In this document: positions 42,201 through 43,589 of the stretch, piece after piece
Position numbering within the stretch: position 1 is the stretch's first letter
Layout of the letters: each line of letters begins with the position of its first letter
From: Cytophagales bacterium
Lineage (GTDB): Bacteria; Bacteroidota; Bacteroidia; Cytophagales; Cyclobacteriaceae
Length of the DNA: 64,000 bases
Assembly (NCBI GenBank): GCA_033344775.1
Contig: JAWPMT010000002.1
Span: forward strand, 186,001-250,000
Reading direction: 5' to 3'
Translations under genes and position numbers: made by a program
The notes under the pieces: model-generated
Told to the model about the DNA's origin: nothing
The model's input: the letters and a program-made list of their open reading frames with translations, nothing else
Databases searched by the model: none

Positions 42201-43039
42201 GAAAAGTTGGTACAAATCTTGAACCTGTTGGTCCTATAGATCCAGATGCGATATTTGGTGATCTGGGTTTTGCACGAGGTGATTTTGCAACAGACTTGCT
42301 TAGTCCTACTACGATAGACATGGTGCTGGAAGCAACGCTTCGTGAGAATGAAAATACCATTGATCTAAATTTGACGGTGCAAGCTGATTACCCTGAAGGA
42401 GTGCAACCGTTTGACGAAGAATCGCAGTTGTCAACAAGAGTGATGGTGCTGCAGGAATCTGTGGGAGGTCAGGAAGTCCTCGAGAATGTCGAAGGAGATA
42501 TTACTTTCCGCAATGTCTTGCGAGAAATTGTCACTGGCTCCAGTGGAATATCAACGTCAGGAATGGTCATTGCGGATCAGACTGAATTTGTGAGCTGGAC
42601 GGATGACTGGGAAGTGAGCGGCATCTTTGCCAATACGGAAACAGATAGTGTGACGATGGTTGTTGTAGCATTCGTTCAGAATGAAGTAACAAGAGAAATT
42701 TTGCAAGTAGTAGAGCAAACGGTAAGGGTTGCGGTACCAGAGACGGTCACCAGTATCCATCCGGATTTCTTCAGTACTGAAGAGACCTATCAGATTTATC
42801 CTAACCCGGCGGAAAGTGTCTTCACGGTTGAGTTGGAGAAACCTACCATGATGGATTTAAATTGGGTGTTGGTTGATCAGACTGGTAAGAGGGTGGTAGT
42901 TGGTGATATCCGACAAGGGGCTCAGAAGGTAGAAGTGATCACCGATCATCTATCCAGCGGCTTATACTTCTTCCAGCTCTACAACAATGATCATGTTTGG
43001 GATAGCCAAAGAGTGATGATCATGAAAGGATCTAGATAA
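15266..43039 (+). CDS. Giant 9,257-residue repetitive secreted protein: DUF4347 head, Ig/cadherin-like repeats, T9SS tail
   Basis: One uninterrupted frame of 27.8 kb encodes a protein of roughly 0.9-1 MDa, probably a cell-surface or released adhesin-like fibre. Residues about 1-28 resemble an export signal (LKVACLQVALTASLSVIGG). Residues about 88-240 are DUF4347: AVHVISHATSGKLQLGN, then LLFYGCELAKGVEGQRFL and FDIAASNDITGND. Residues 422-2372 are thirteen 150-residue repeats. About 2373-3496 is non-repetitive beta-rich sequence. About 3497-4312 carries a 349-residue three-domain repeat. About 5120-7240 carries six 353-residue three-domain units. About 7600-8700 is mixed, with cysteine-containing modules (YFCEGD, FFYCEGE). 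About 8700-8900 resembles a jelly-roll domain (DFDRGNLESWF, SFDYYLDLVENDG), followed by an Omp28-like stretch. The tail (YQIYPNPAESVFTVELEKPT to the end) is a type A T9SS sorting domain. Composition is rich in T, D, G, S and V, and calcium binding is plausible. Confidence 0.93.
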   Translation: MHNSIFKNLKVACLQVALTASLSVIGGPSSYYRTRRGGYTGNKQYLADPGLTPFSSINFYDVHKATGAVGGMDAEVDLDFHFEKGQKIKELLIVDAAVQNKSIFLSQDRPGVDIIEIESGKSGIVQLLATLTRYRNLEAVHVISHATSGKLQLGNDIIDAKTFEENVSALAALNGAIKSGGDLLFYGCELAKGVEGQRFLEVVKGDYDFDIAASNDITGNDADKANWDLEIQTGDIEATPLPESIALKDFTGTLQFSGTLDFSEVSVLGALGGAASTDAEFLGGASAPESNYTLVADGTTASTYAYTLIGPMAPRISSTTVVNSSTNETNIRLRFDDNAAFTPTSLSIGNYSSTRTFTVSSSLGVIATSSVTQNYANVVPLSTNNSNITYLDIYVSDGMGGKSATYFVLTDLVVSAAASNNAPVLSGTASMSNVTEDDADPTGNTVASILADGSITLTDADASADEGIAVTGTTTTNGAWEYSTNSGTSWTSFGSVSDASAVILNDDAANMIRFVPNSNYNGGSGNLTFRAWDETSGTSGSTGVDVSTNGGSEPYSSGTATVSLTVDAENDAPTLSGTATMSNVTEDDADPTGNTVASILADGSITLGDVDASADEGIAVTGTTTTNGTWEYSTNSGTSWTSFGAVSDASAVLLNDDAANMIRFVPNSNYNGGSGNLTFRAWDETTGSSGSTGVDVSTNGTTTAFSTGTATASLTVDAENDAPTLSGTATMSNVTEDDADPTGNTVASILADGSITLADVDASADEGIAVTGTTTTNGTWEYSTNSGTSWTSFGAVSDASAVLLNDDAANMIRFVPNSNYNGGSGNLTFRAWDETTGSSGSTGVDVSTNGTTTAFSTGTATASLTVDAENDAPTLSGTATMSNVTEDDADPTGNTVASILADGSITLADVDASADEGIAVTGTTTTNGTWEYSTNSGTSWTSFGAVSDASAVLLNDDAANMIRFVPNSNYNGGSGNLTFRAWDETTGSSGSTGVDVSTNGTTTAFSTGTATASLTVDAENDAPTLSGTATMSNVTEDDADPTGNTVASILADGSITLADVDASADEGIAVTGTTTTNGTWEYSTNSGTSWTSFGAVSDASAVLLNDDAANMIRFVPNSNYNGGSGNLTFRAWDETTGSSGSTGVDVSTNGTTTAFSTGTATASLTVDAANDAPTLSGTATMSDVTEDDTDPAGNTVASILADGSITLADVDASADEGLAVIGTTTTNGTWEYSTNTGGTWASIGAVTNTSALLLSDDPANLIRFVPNASYTGTSGNLTFRAWDETTGASGSTGVDVSTNGTTTAFSSGTATVSLDVVAAANNAPVLSGTATMSNVTEDDADPSGNTIASILADGSITLTDADASADEGIAVTGTTTTNGTWEYSTNSGTSWTSFGAVSDASAVLLNDDAANMIRFVPNSNYNGGSGNLTFRAWDETSGTSGSTGVDVSTNGGSEPYSSGTATVSLTVDAENDAPTLSGTATMSNVTEDDADPTGNTVASILADGSITLGDVDASADEGIAVTGTTTTNGTWEYSTNSGTSWTSFGAVSDASAVLLNDDAANMIRFVPNSNYNGGSGNLTFRAWDETTGSSGSTGVDVSTNGTTTAFSTGTATASLTVDAENDAPTLSGTATMSNVTEDDADPTGNTVASILADGSITLADVDASADEGIAVTGTTTTNGTWEYSTNSGTSWTSFGAVSDASAVLLNDDAANMIRFVPNSNYNGGSGNLTFRAWDETTGSSGSTGVDVSTNGTTTAFSTGTATASLTVDAENDAPTLSGTATMSNVTEDDTDPAGNTVASIIADGSITIADVDASADEGIAVTGTTTTNGTWEYSTNSGTSWTSFGAVSDASAVLLNDDAANMIRFVPNSNYNGGSGNLTFRAWDETTGSSGSTGVDVSTNGTTTAFSTGTATASLTVDAENDAPTLSGTATMSNVTEDDADPAGNTVASILADGSITLADVDASADEGIAVTGTTTTNGTWEYSTNSGTSWTSFGAVSDASAVLLNDDAANMIRFVPNSNYNGGSGNLTLRAWDETTGSSGSTGVDVSTNGTTTAFSTGTATASLTVDAENDAPTLSGTATMSNVTEDDTDPAGNTVASIIADGSITLADVDASADEGIAVTGTTTTNGTWEYSTNSGTSWTSFGAVSDASAVLLNDDAANMIRFVPNSNYNGGSGNLTFRAWDETTGSSGSTGVDVSTNGTTTAFSTGTATASLTVDAANDAPTLSGTATMSNVTEDDADPAGNTVASILADGSITLADVDASADEGIAVTGTTTTNGTWEYSTNSGASWTSFGAVSDASAVLLNDDAANMIRFVPNSNYNGGSGNLTFRAWDETTGSSGSTGVDVSTNGTTTAFSSGTATASLTVDAANDEPTFTATGATPTWSEGFGAVSLFSASDVNTIEGDNVAGFVITVTNVTDGTSGSDEELNIDGTAIALNSNAGSTSNYNFSVSNPGGTATITFSAGMETETSFESIIDGMTYDNNSGSPTAANRVVTITTVTDDGATGGDDDNEVTGLSVAATVNVVAKDTDSSIANLGGETDDIDYTSFTGTSGSLTTSNAVSVFRFSVADAATADPLGTTITDLVLDVTSGTEGNLKALGIYDETAMSFIFETGTITGSNNISLTTDIDVASGGTENYTIYVSFENTVVDNDQYVFDLTGVTTATSGSSGVTFSGTNSASSGRENTVVVGGTALVITSEPTGGTGTAATFSIVAQVEDANGNVDTDFDELADITIHSGPGGAAFDGASTTNISPSSGVFTFSGLSVNNGGDYEFDIDTDGSDNTVTIAGFTYATPLSVRSSVISASDAGSDVIENASFDYPEYVEYLSYQDGDGEIDGDATEIVLGQFDIRDGGESGDSDTKVTRMQDFEVTVTSGANNLDRVALYTVTATDGSDITAGTKVGEFDVSTASNILTFDLDKSTLNGTFGLNEDFDIPDDGFVTVELRASFNSAPADITDQEQITFTVTSTTADTGGGRSGFALADGTPVAGTSSGITPATTVKQTGDNLVEVVGDRIIVTNDAAVVSGSPYERDTDNIGITLEAQDVNGNLDLDEGSDLVITGPTDFDGASTTTEVVTLVNGTVTTSFTVFSEETSVVFSIADNDANTGSRTGATTLSTGDATSAVVIDDTTAPTIDDTMADLSPQDGQTGVVVTTGTFTMTFDEDVVVGTGDINIVLDVFPPELITIDVGDVSVLNNVATITLPSLLKGSGSYYVTVDAGAFTDAPNNAAPLDFAGFTTDTDWTFVTATDNIDPTLTITREDPATGTSDGTNSGTVVFNLEFSEEIDDATFDETDIDITLTGTTIGAVGTSQTADLYVANGNDTELVNSGDDMNFTFTINNIDGDGTIGIEVGPNIDDLAAIPNSLAASVTSADFTIDNTASGFDAITITSDYSTNTLANTGNVITLILDFDEDQDVAPTVDFASGGDVVNSGTVTAVETNAGTFEWTATYTVDALDTDGVVTYDINFTDAAENAGSTDETNGAVSGSVTVDRTAPTIERLEIFSDNATNNDRGITGNTITIEVEFNEDAVPGFTNIESGGAAFADPGPTIMEIDAVNDIWQFTYVVDAGDTDGPLTFDLNFDDTAGNSGAAATETDVTDASSMTIDNTTPNAPTVTIASDNADNLHATTGNVVTITLDFDEDISAVSLLPANLQSGGVMTANAAVVTETDAAQDIWTAVYSVDAGDTEGDVTFSITFDDAAGNSEGAAITEADLPGNSVEVDLTAPTLEALSIASNNGTDASHAIIGNTVTLTMDFDDDLSANPTVAFTSNGGAINNTVTVMETDAVNDIWTATYTVSALDNEGQVDFTLDFNDDAGLAGTTADNTDLDGGGASQTVEVDNTAPTIERLEIVSDNSTNNDRGITGNTVTIEVEFNEDAVPSFTNVESGGVAFADPGPTIMETDAVNDIWQFTYVVNAGDTDGAVTFDLNFTDEAGNAGAAATETNVTDASSMTIDNTTPNAPTVTIASDNADNLHATSGNVVTITLDFDEDMEAVNLLPANLQSGGVMTANAAVVTETDAAQDIWAAVYTVDAGDTEGDVTFSFTFDDAAGNSEGAAITEADLPGNSVEVDLTAPTLEALSITSNNGTDASHARTGNTVTLTMDFDDDLSADPVVSFTSNGGAVNNSVTVMETDAVNDIWTATYTVSALDNDGQVNFTLDFDDDTGIGGTTADNTDLDGGGASQTVEIDNTAPTIEALVISSTNGTNNQYGITGNTVTIQVDFDDDLSATPVFSNVQSGGVAINDASPSTTETDAVNDIWQFTYVVNAGDTDGALTFDIDFTDDSGNAGTTASETDVTNSSSMTIDNLAPTVVVTDDHQDPDDANDDTFKQGDVVTITATFTESSGLNGTPTIVIGSSVGSTAMSATADALVWTYDWTVPSGDDASELVTISVIDAAGNSIGTQTNTNAGDYEIDNTAPNAGATVHIESNNAVSTAGASVGDDVILSFTSSETLSGNPMVVFQSDGANVQNTTSYSNPSGNDWEARYEVDVADQSGTISITLDFTDVAGNTATQVVATGDASTVTVDSNVPTISSIDITPTLGSTSNTGDNTALFVITFSEGVGQFNYDVGVDVTDITINTSGVTFGATIDPVLADQGAGVWHFTISEIVGDGTLSIDVNNNGTSPIIDASGNSLPGAAGVEASSTTVTFDQTDPSLSPVSLSTNNSTDNQHATAGDIVTLSFTSDDALSTTPTVNMFINGTGVVGTVSVNDLGSNMYSATYAIDGTGTMVGTDVDDQGALTFTIDFTDDAGNAGTQVTSSTDATSVEVDFTVPTFTTVTLISDNGTDNQHATGGNTILLDVVASDVLSALPEVVLRSGGLNFVGSITVAHDNPGAPDFQNFNITYTVDGTGVTGGVDKDADGDVTFFIDFEDDAGNVGTQVTSTTNGSVMEVDVTAPTLSGVTLVSSQTASEDFADANHGTTGNLITLSFTADDDLSATPSVDFEIGGTMVTPTVNTGSAPNYTATYTLLGTENNGTIEYTIDFTDDAGNAGATINTVTSLEADFIAPTLSTVSLTTDNSTDNQHATTGDEITLAFTADDDLSATPGVTMSIGGTGVTPTLNDLGSNNYSATYTILGSENEGAVTFTIDFTDDAGISGTQVTATTDATSVEADFNAPTLTTVSIASSQTASETFVNASHAADGNTVTIDLVSSDVLSAIPTVTVRSGNIDVQGPVTVAHDNPGAPDFQNFNVTYAVDGVGTSDGVDKDADGDVTFFINFVDDAGIAGTQVTATTDATTVEVDNTAPTLSGVTLVSSQTASEDFADASHGTTGNLITLTFIADDDLSATPSVDFEIGGTMVSPTVNTGSAPTYTTTYTLAGTENNGVIEYTIDFTDDAGNAGATINTVTSLEADFIAPTLSTVSLSTNNGTDNQHATTGDEITLSFTMDDDLSSSAASNPAVTMSIGGTGVTPTLNDLGSNNYSATYTLLGSENEGAVTFTIDFTDDAGISGTQVTATTDATSVEADFNAPTLTTVSIASSQTASETFVDASHAADGNTVTIDIVSSDVLSAIPSVTVRSGNIDVQGPVTVAHDNPGAPDFQNFNVTYAVDGVGTSDGVDKDADGDVTFFINFVDDAGIAGTQVTATTDATTVEVDNTAPTLSGVTLVSSQTASEDFADASHGTTGNLITLSFTADDDLSVDPTVGITVGGTVVTPTLNTGSAPAYTATYTLAGTENNGAIAYSISFTDDAGNAGATINTVTSLEADFIAPTLSTVSLSTNNSTDNQHATTGDEITLSFTMDDDLSSSAASNPAVTMSIGGTGVTPTINDLGSNNYSATYTILGSENEGAVTFTIDYIDDAGISGTQVTATTDATSVEADFNAPTLTTVSIASSQTASETFVDASHAADGNTVTIDIVSSDVLSAIPTVTVRSGNIDVQGPVTVAHDNPGAPDFQNFNVTYAVDGVGTSDGVDKDADGDVTFFINFVDDAGIAGTQVTATTDATTVEVDNTAPTLSGVTLVSSQTASEDFADASHGTTGNLITLSFTADDDLSVDPTVGITVGGTVVTPTLNTGSAPTYTATYTLAGTENNGVIEYTIDFTDDAGNAGATINTVTSLEADFIAPTLSTVSLSTNNGTDNQHATTGDEITLSFTMDDDLSSSAASNPAVTMSIGGTGVTPTLNDLGSNNYSATYTLLGSENEGAVTFTIDFTDDAGISGTQVTATTDATSVEADFNAPTLTTVSIASSQTASETFVDASHAADGNTVTIDIVSSDVLSAIPSVTVRSGNIDVQGPVTVAHDNPGAPDFQNFNVTYAVDGVGTSDGVDKDADGDVTFFINFVDDAGIAGTQVTATTDATTVEVDNTAPTLSGVTLVSSQTASEDFADASHGTTGNLITLSFTADDDLSVDPTVGITVGGTVVTPTLNTGSAPAYTATYTLAGTENNGAIAYSISFTDDAGNAGATINTVTSLEADFIAPTLSTVSLSTNNGTDNQHATTGDEITLSFTMDDDLSSSAASNPAVTMSIGGTGVTPTINDLGSNNYSATYTILGSENEGAVTFTIDYIDDAGISGTQVTATTDATSVEADFNAPTLTTVSIASSQTASETFVDASHAADGNTVTIDIVSSDVLSAIPSVTVRSGNIDVQGPVTVAHDNPGAPDFQNFNVTYAVDGVGTSDGVDKDADGDVTFFINFVDDAGIAGTQVTATTDATTVEVDNTAPTLSGVTLVSSQTASEDFADASHGTTGNLITLSFTADDDLSVDPTVGITVGGTVVTPTLNTGSAPTYTATYTLAGTENNGVIEYTIDFTDDAGNAGATINTVTSLEADFIAPTLSTVSLSTNNGTDNQHATTGDEITLSFTMDDDLSSSAASNPAVTMSIGGTGVTPTLNDLGSNNYSATYTLLGSENEGAVTFTIDFTDDAGISGTQVTATTDATSVEADFNAPTLTTVSIASSQTASETFVDASHAADGNTVTIDIVSSDVLSAIPTVTVRSGNIDVQGPVTVAHDNPGAPDFQNFNVTYAVDGVGTSDGVDKDADGDVTFFINFVDDAGIAGTQVTATTDATTVEVDNTAPTLSGVTLVSSQTASEDFADASHGTTGNLVTLSFTADDDLSATPVVGLSIGGTAVTATVNTGSAPNYTAIYTLLGTENNGAITFTIDFIDDAGNAGTQVTATGDGSSIEADFIAPTLSTVSLSTNNSTDNQHATTGDEITLSFTMDDDLSSSAASNPAVTMSIGGTPVTPTLNNLGSNNYSATYTLLGSESEGAVTFTIDFIDDAGIAGTQVSTTTDATSVEADFNAPTLTTVTLVSNNTTDNQHATNGDVVTLDIVSSDVLSALPTVTIRSGNIDVQGPITVAHDNPGAPDFQNFDVTYTVDGDGTSDGVDKDADGPLTFFINFIDDAGIAGTQVTATTDGSSIEVDASDPVIESLTIVRSSGTDNTSGSDDFVQDGDEVTITVNFNDDLSSGFPTISNLQSGGVAMAASGTETITETDVTNEIWTIVFNVDLGDTDGDITFQIDYNDDAGNTGVQVSESDITDGSSVVVDNTAPTSTITAEIGSSNTEIIVTFNENVATNGTNPTDFTVVDEDSNNYAVSAQVDNTAEDDEIALTVADFSNAEGDLLVTYTNSNGEIFDLANNAAPTSVTATIERTFTGKISLTEVATNTDGDTDDEVAMYRTTTDGINLFTGTPVTFTPSVEGSTITIYRDEDLTDPVTGAQSINVTKASGWTPTIDVFLADEGLTLGGTSSSDYDADANDINGVYTFYITETAVNETDSEGSSVIYSLAFLDNIDNTEDRINFSVGEDATTDLRVGNVLDQELQISGVAIGTPDREEDTPNSSNSFITGEAGTNITVATFNASIVGQGTYPLDFQWINATSGVSARFEDVVTLAITPVVSPFFDDGQKINFGRDEAQQDLLVNSNPSGVDVATDTDEGNADFYDLEIYYVQDGNILTSIGSAGVNSSAGGEISDALIYSGTAQTFGSPSGAANTDWDIDPSAIDAFLDANVTTGREVIDTLVIAYITANDNATSSADLTVNTTTNLYLFEPVDDIVTQETEFATEYFTCEGDAVAPITTSDAAEEATYVWYVDDGDLTFDAGDTEITRSTTLTNANILGETTTYTAIDGTGQTTMTYTNDDGVNGTTGIYYFWVHHVRGATDDFLGTTSDETLIAITVFEDATEPVFDSNTAVSAGNNNNVDFTLFYDAANLTESVTFSAASGGGFTGADFNPVASTSDVAAADTITNEFRWYTANADGTRGTQITSGATVTAQQLQLTGLTSDADRYIYLEEVTNIVLAADGTTELYDGCTSNGVVILFSVKVKPAAPTGTTSFFYCEGETVADLTMNGEAGNTFRWLDVNNNLLFEQTANTAGAFTAGIASDLGIGSTPEDSLYTIKVYQVSDIVSTTTNSSSVAPDSVNLPFVGAISDTTEISIRVRPIPAAPVLDDPSNGRDYCDDVSSQLSIGFTEDAVSAPDLFRIYLDDEATISSELSSTQSAILFDMESSTYLAGRDSTIYISQVSFSGEGGVDFVGCESPLARVDVHPNPNFRSFANGSSLINITEACEVGITAEISVENMNTFTESNYFVDWRVDDQLRSESNDFNLSIDEDYNAGNIVSLDITVEDQTTLCFAEISENRIIGVTPISDFTISNITENNNTAIRVRDNNPDVTDALVETISMDIVDDNDSDIFNQVRAGGTGSDILGSIFNNDFNAGAYTATMSTTSTSGCRDTVSLDFNILPQVTISSDTLIDFDRGNLESWFAEEDRNVSGTINAQNVRQLVGNSWELNSPEGANIIEDADGGTSIMWVTNRLGEYNPSEVSYVYSPSFNVDIERPAVSFDYYLDLVENDGVVLQISTDDGNTWTVLGQPTTGVSWYNGEGIASNPGGVEGNPSRYAWEGDEGDLWDEAVHAISGDDLTTLRFRFALGSRAAATKDNQEGFAFDNFRIFSRDRTTLMENFTSTRSLQNGTTRAIVATDAIQMEFPGDVVVINYFTDLEDPEVDTDPEIEDIIFTQNPSDPNARSTYYGISEIEKAVLGGKVGTNLEPVGPIDPDAIFGDLGFARGDFATDLLSPTTIDMVLEATLRENENTIDLNLTVQADYPEGVQPFDEESQLSTRVMVLQESVGGQEVLENVEGDITFRNVLREIVTGSSGISTSGMVIADQTEFVSWTDDWEVSGIFANTETDSVTMVVVAFVQNEVTREILQVVEQTVRVAVPETVTSIHPDFFSTEETYQIYPNPAESVFTVELEKPTMMDLNWVLVDQTGKRVVVGDIRQGAQKVEVITDHLSSGLYFFQLYNNDHVWDSQRVMIMKGSR
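16529..22381 (+). repeat. Array A: thirteen 450-bp tandem coding repeats
   Basis: Units start at 16529, 16979, 17429, 17879, 18329, 18779, 19232, 19682, 20132, 20582, 21032, 21482 and 21932. All are 450 bp except the sixth (453 bp). Each encodes about 150 residues: LSGTATMSNVTEDDADPTGN, a DVDASADEG turn, WEYSTNSGTSWTSFGAVSDA, RFVPNSNYNGGSGNLTFRAW and a closing SLTVDAENDAP. Adjacent units are nearly identical at the DNA level, pointing to recent expansion or gene conversion. Units 7-9 repeat the variant order of units 1-3, so a 2,703-bp block was itself duplicated. Confidence 0.95.
25754..28199 (+). repeat. Array B: 1047-bp three-domain repeat, two full copies plus one domain
   Basis: Copies begin at 25754 and 26801, and a third start at 27848 continues for one domain only. 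Each full copy encodes three Ig-like domains, opening with PTIERLEI, PTVTIASDNADNLHAT and LEALSIASNNGTDASHA (LEALSITSNNGTDASHA in the second). Copies are similar but more diverged than in arrays A and C. Confidence 0.9.
30623..36985 (+). repeat. Array C: six 1059-bp three-domain repeats arranged as dimers
   Basis: Units start at 30623, 31682, 32741, 33800, 34859 and 35918 (exactly 1059 bp apart); the last is 1068 bp. Each encodes three Ig-like domains beginning APTLTTVSIASSQTASETF, APTLSGVTLVSSQTASEDF and APTLSTVSLSTNN. Variants alternate: units at 31682 and 33800 have TINDLGS with IDYIDDAG and AIAYSISF, while units at 32741 and 34859 have TLNDLGS with IDFTDDAG and VIEYTIDF. So 31682-33799 and 33800-35917 are a duplicated 2118-bp dimer. 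More diverged single domains flank the array (about 29234-30622 and 36986-37357). Confidence 0.95.
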
Positions 43040-43062
43040 ACATTCAATAAAAAACAAATAGG

Positions 43063-43092
43063 AAAGGCCCATCGATTATGATGGGCCTTTTT
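43063..43092 (+). terminator. Intrinsic terminator after the giant gene
   Basis: An 11-bp perfect stem (43063-43073 with 43080-43090) with a 6-nt loop, ending in a T-run, 23 bp after the stop codon. Confidence 0.9.
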
Positions 43093-43589
43093 GCTTTTCC
43101 TACCTCTGAGAAAGTGATTTTTGGGTTCTGGATTTCCTGCCGAAGGCATGGAAAACCACAATGAGTAGTTCTTTTATCAGATTCGTTCAATCGCTACGAT
43201 TGAACGCTGAAGTGCATTTGTGTGATAAGGGAAAGATCACGGGAATACTGTCAATAATCCATAAGCCGAAGAAGAGATGACTTCAATAGTCTTAACAGAA
43301 AATCGTCATGGTACTAAGTGAAAAGTGAATATCGGATCGTGTTAAGTAATATGCTATTTCCGCGATAGAGAGAAGCAATGCTAATAAGTTGAGGTTGACG
43401 TTCTATCCCAATTAATCATTCCCGAATGAGAATCTTTGATAATTGGATGATTAATTAATGATTTGAGCAAGGACTCCCTTAGGCTGTACTCGGAAGCGTA
43501 TTAAACTTTACTTATAGCATCGGGGAGAGGCCAGCAGTGAGTTATTTCAGGTTATTTTCCTCCGTTTTCCAACGCTGATAGACCTCCAA
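43093..43589. other. 497-bp intergenic region between convergent genes
   Basis: No coding frame with support. It contains one perfect 10-bp inverted repeat with a 3-nt loop (43184-43206, CGTTCAATCG / CGATTGAACG), lacking a T-run. The rest is unremarkable. No terminator for the minus-strand TonB receptor is obvious. Confidence 0.6.
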
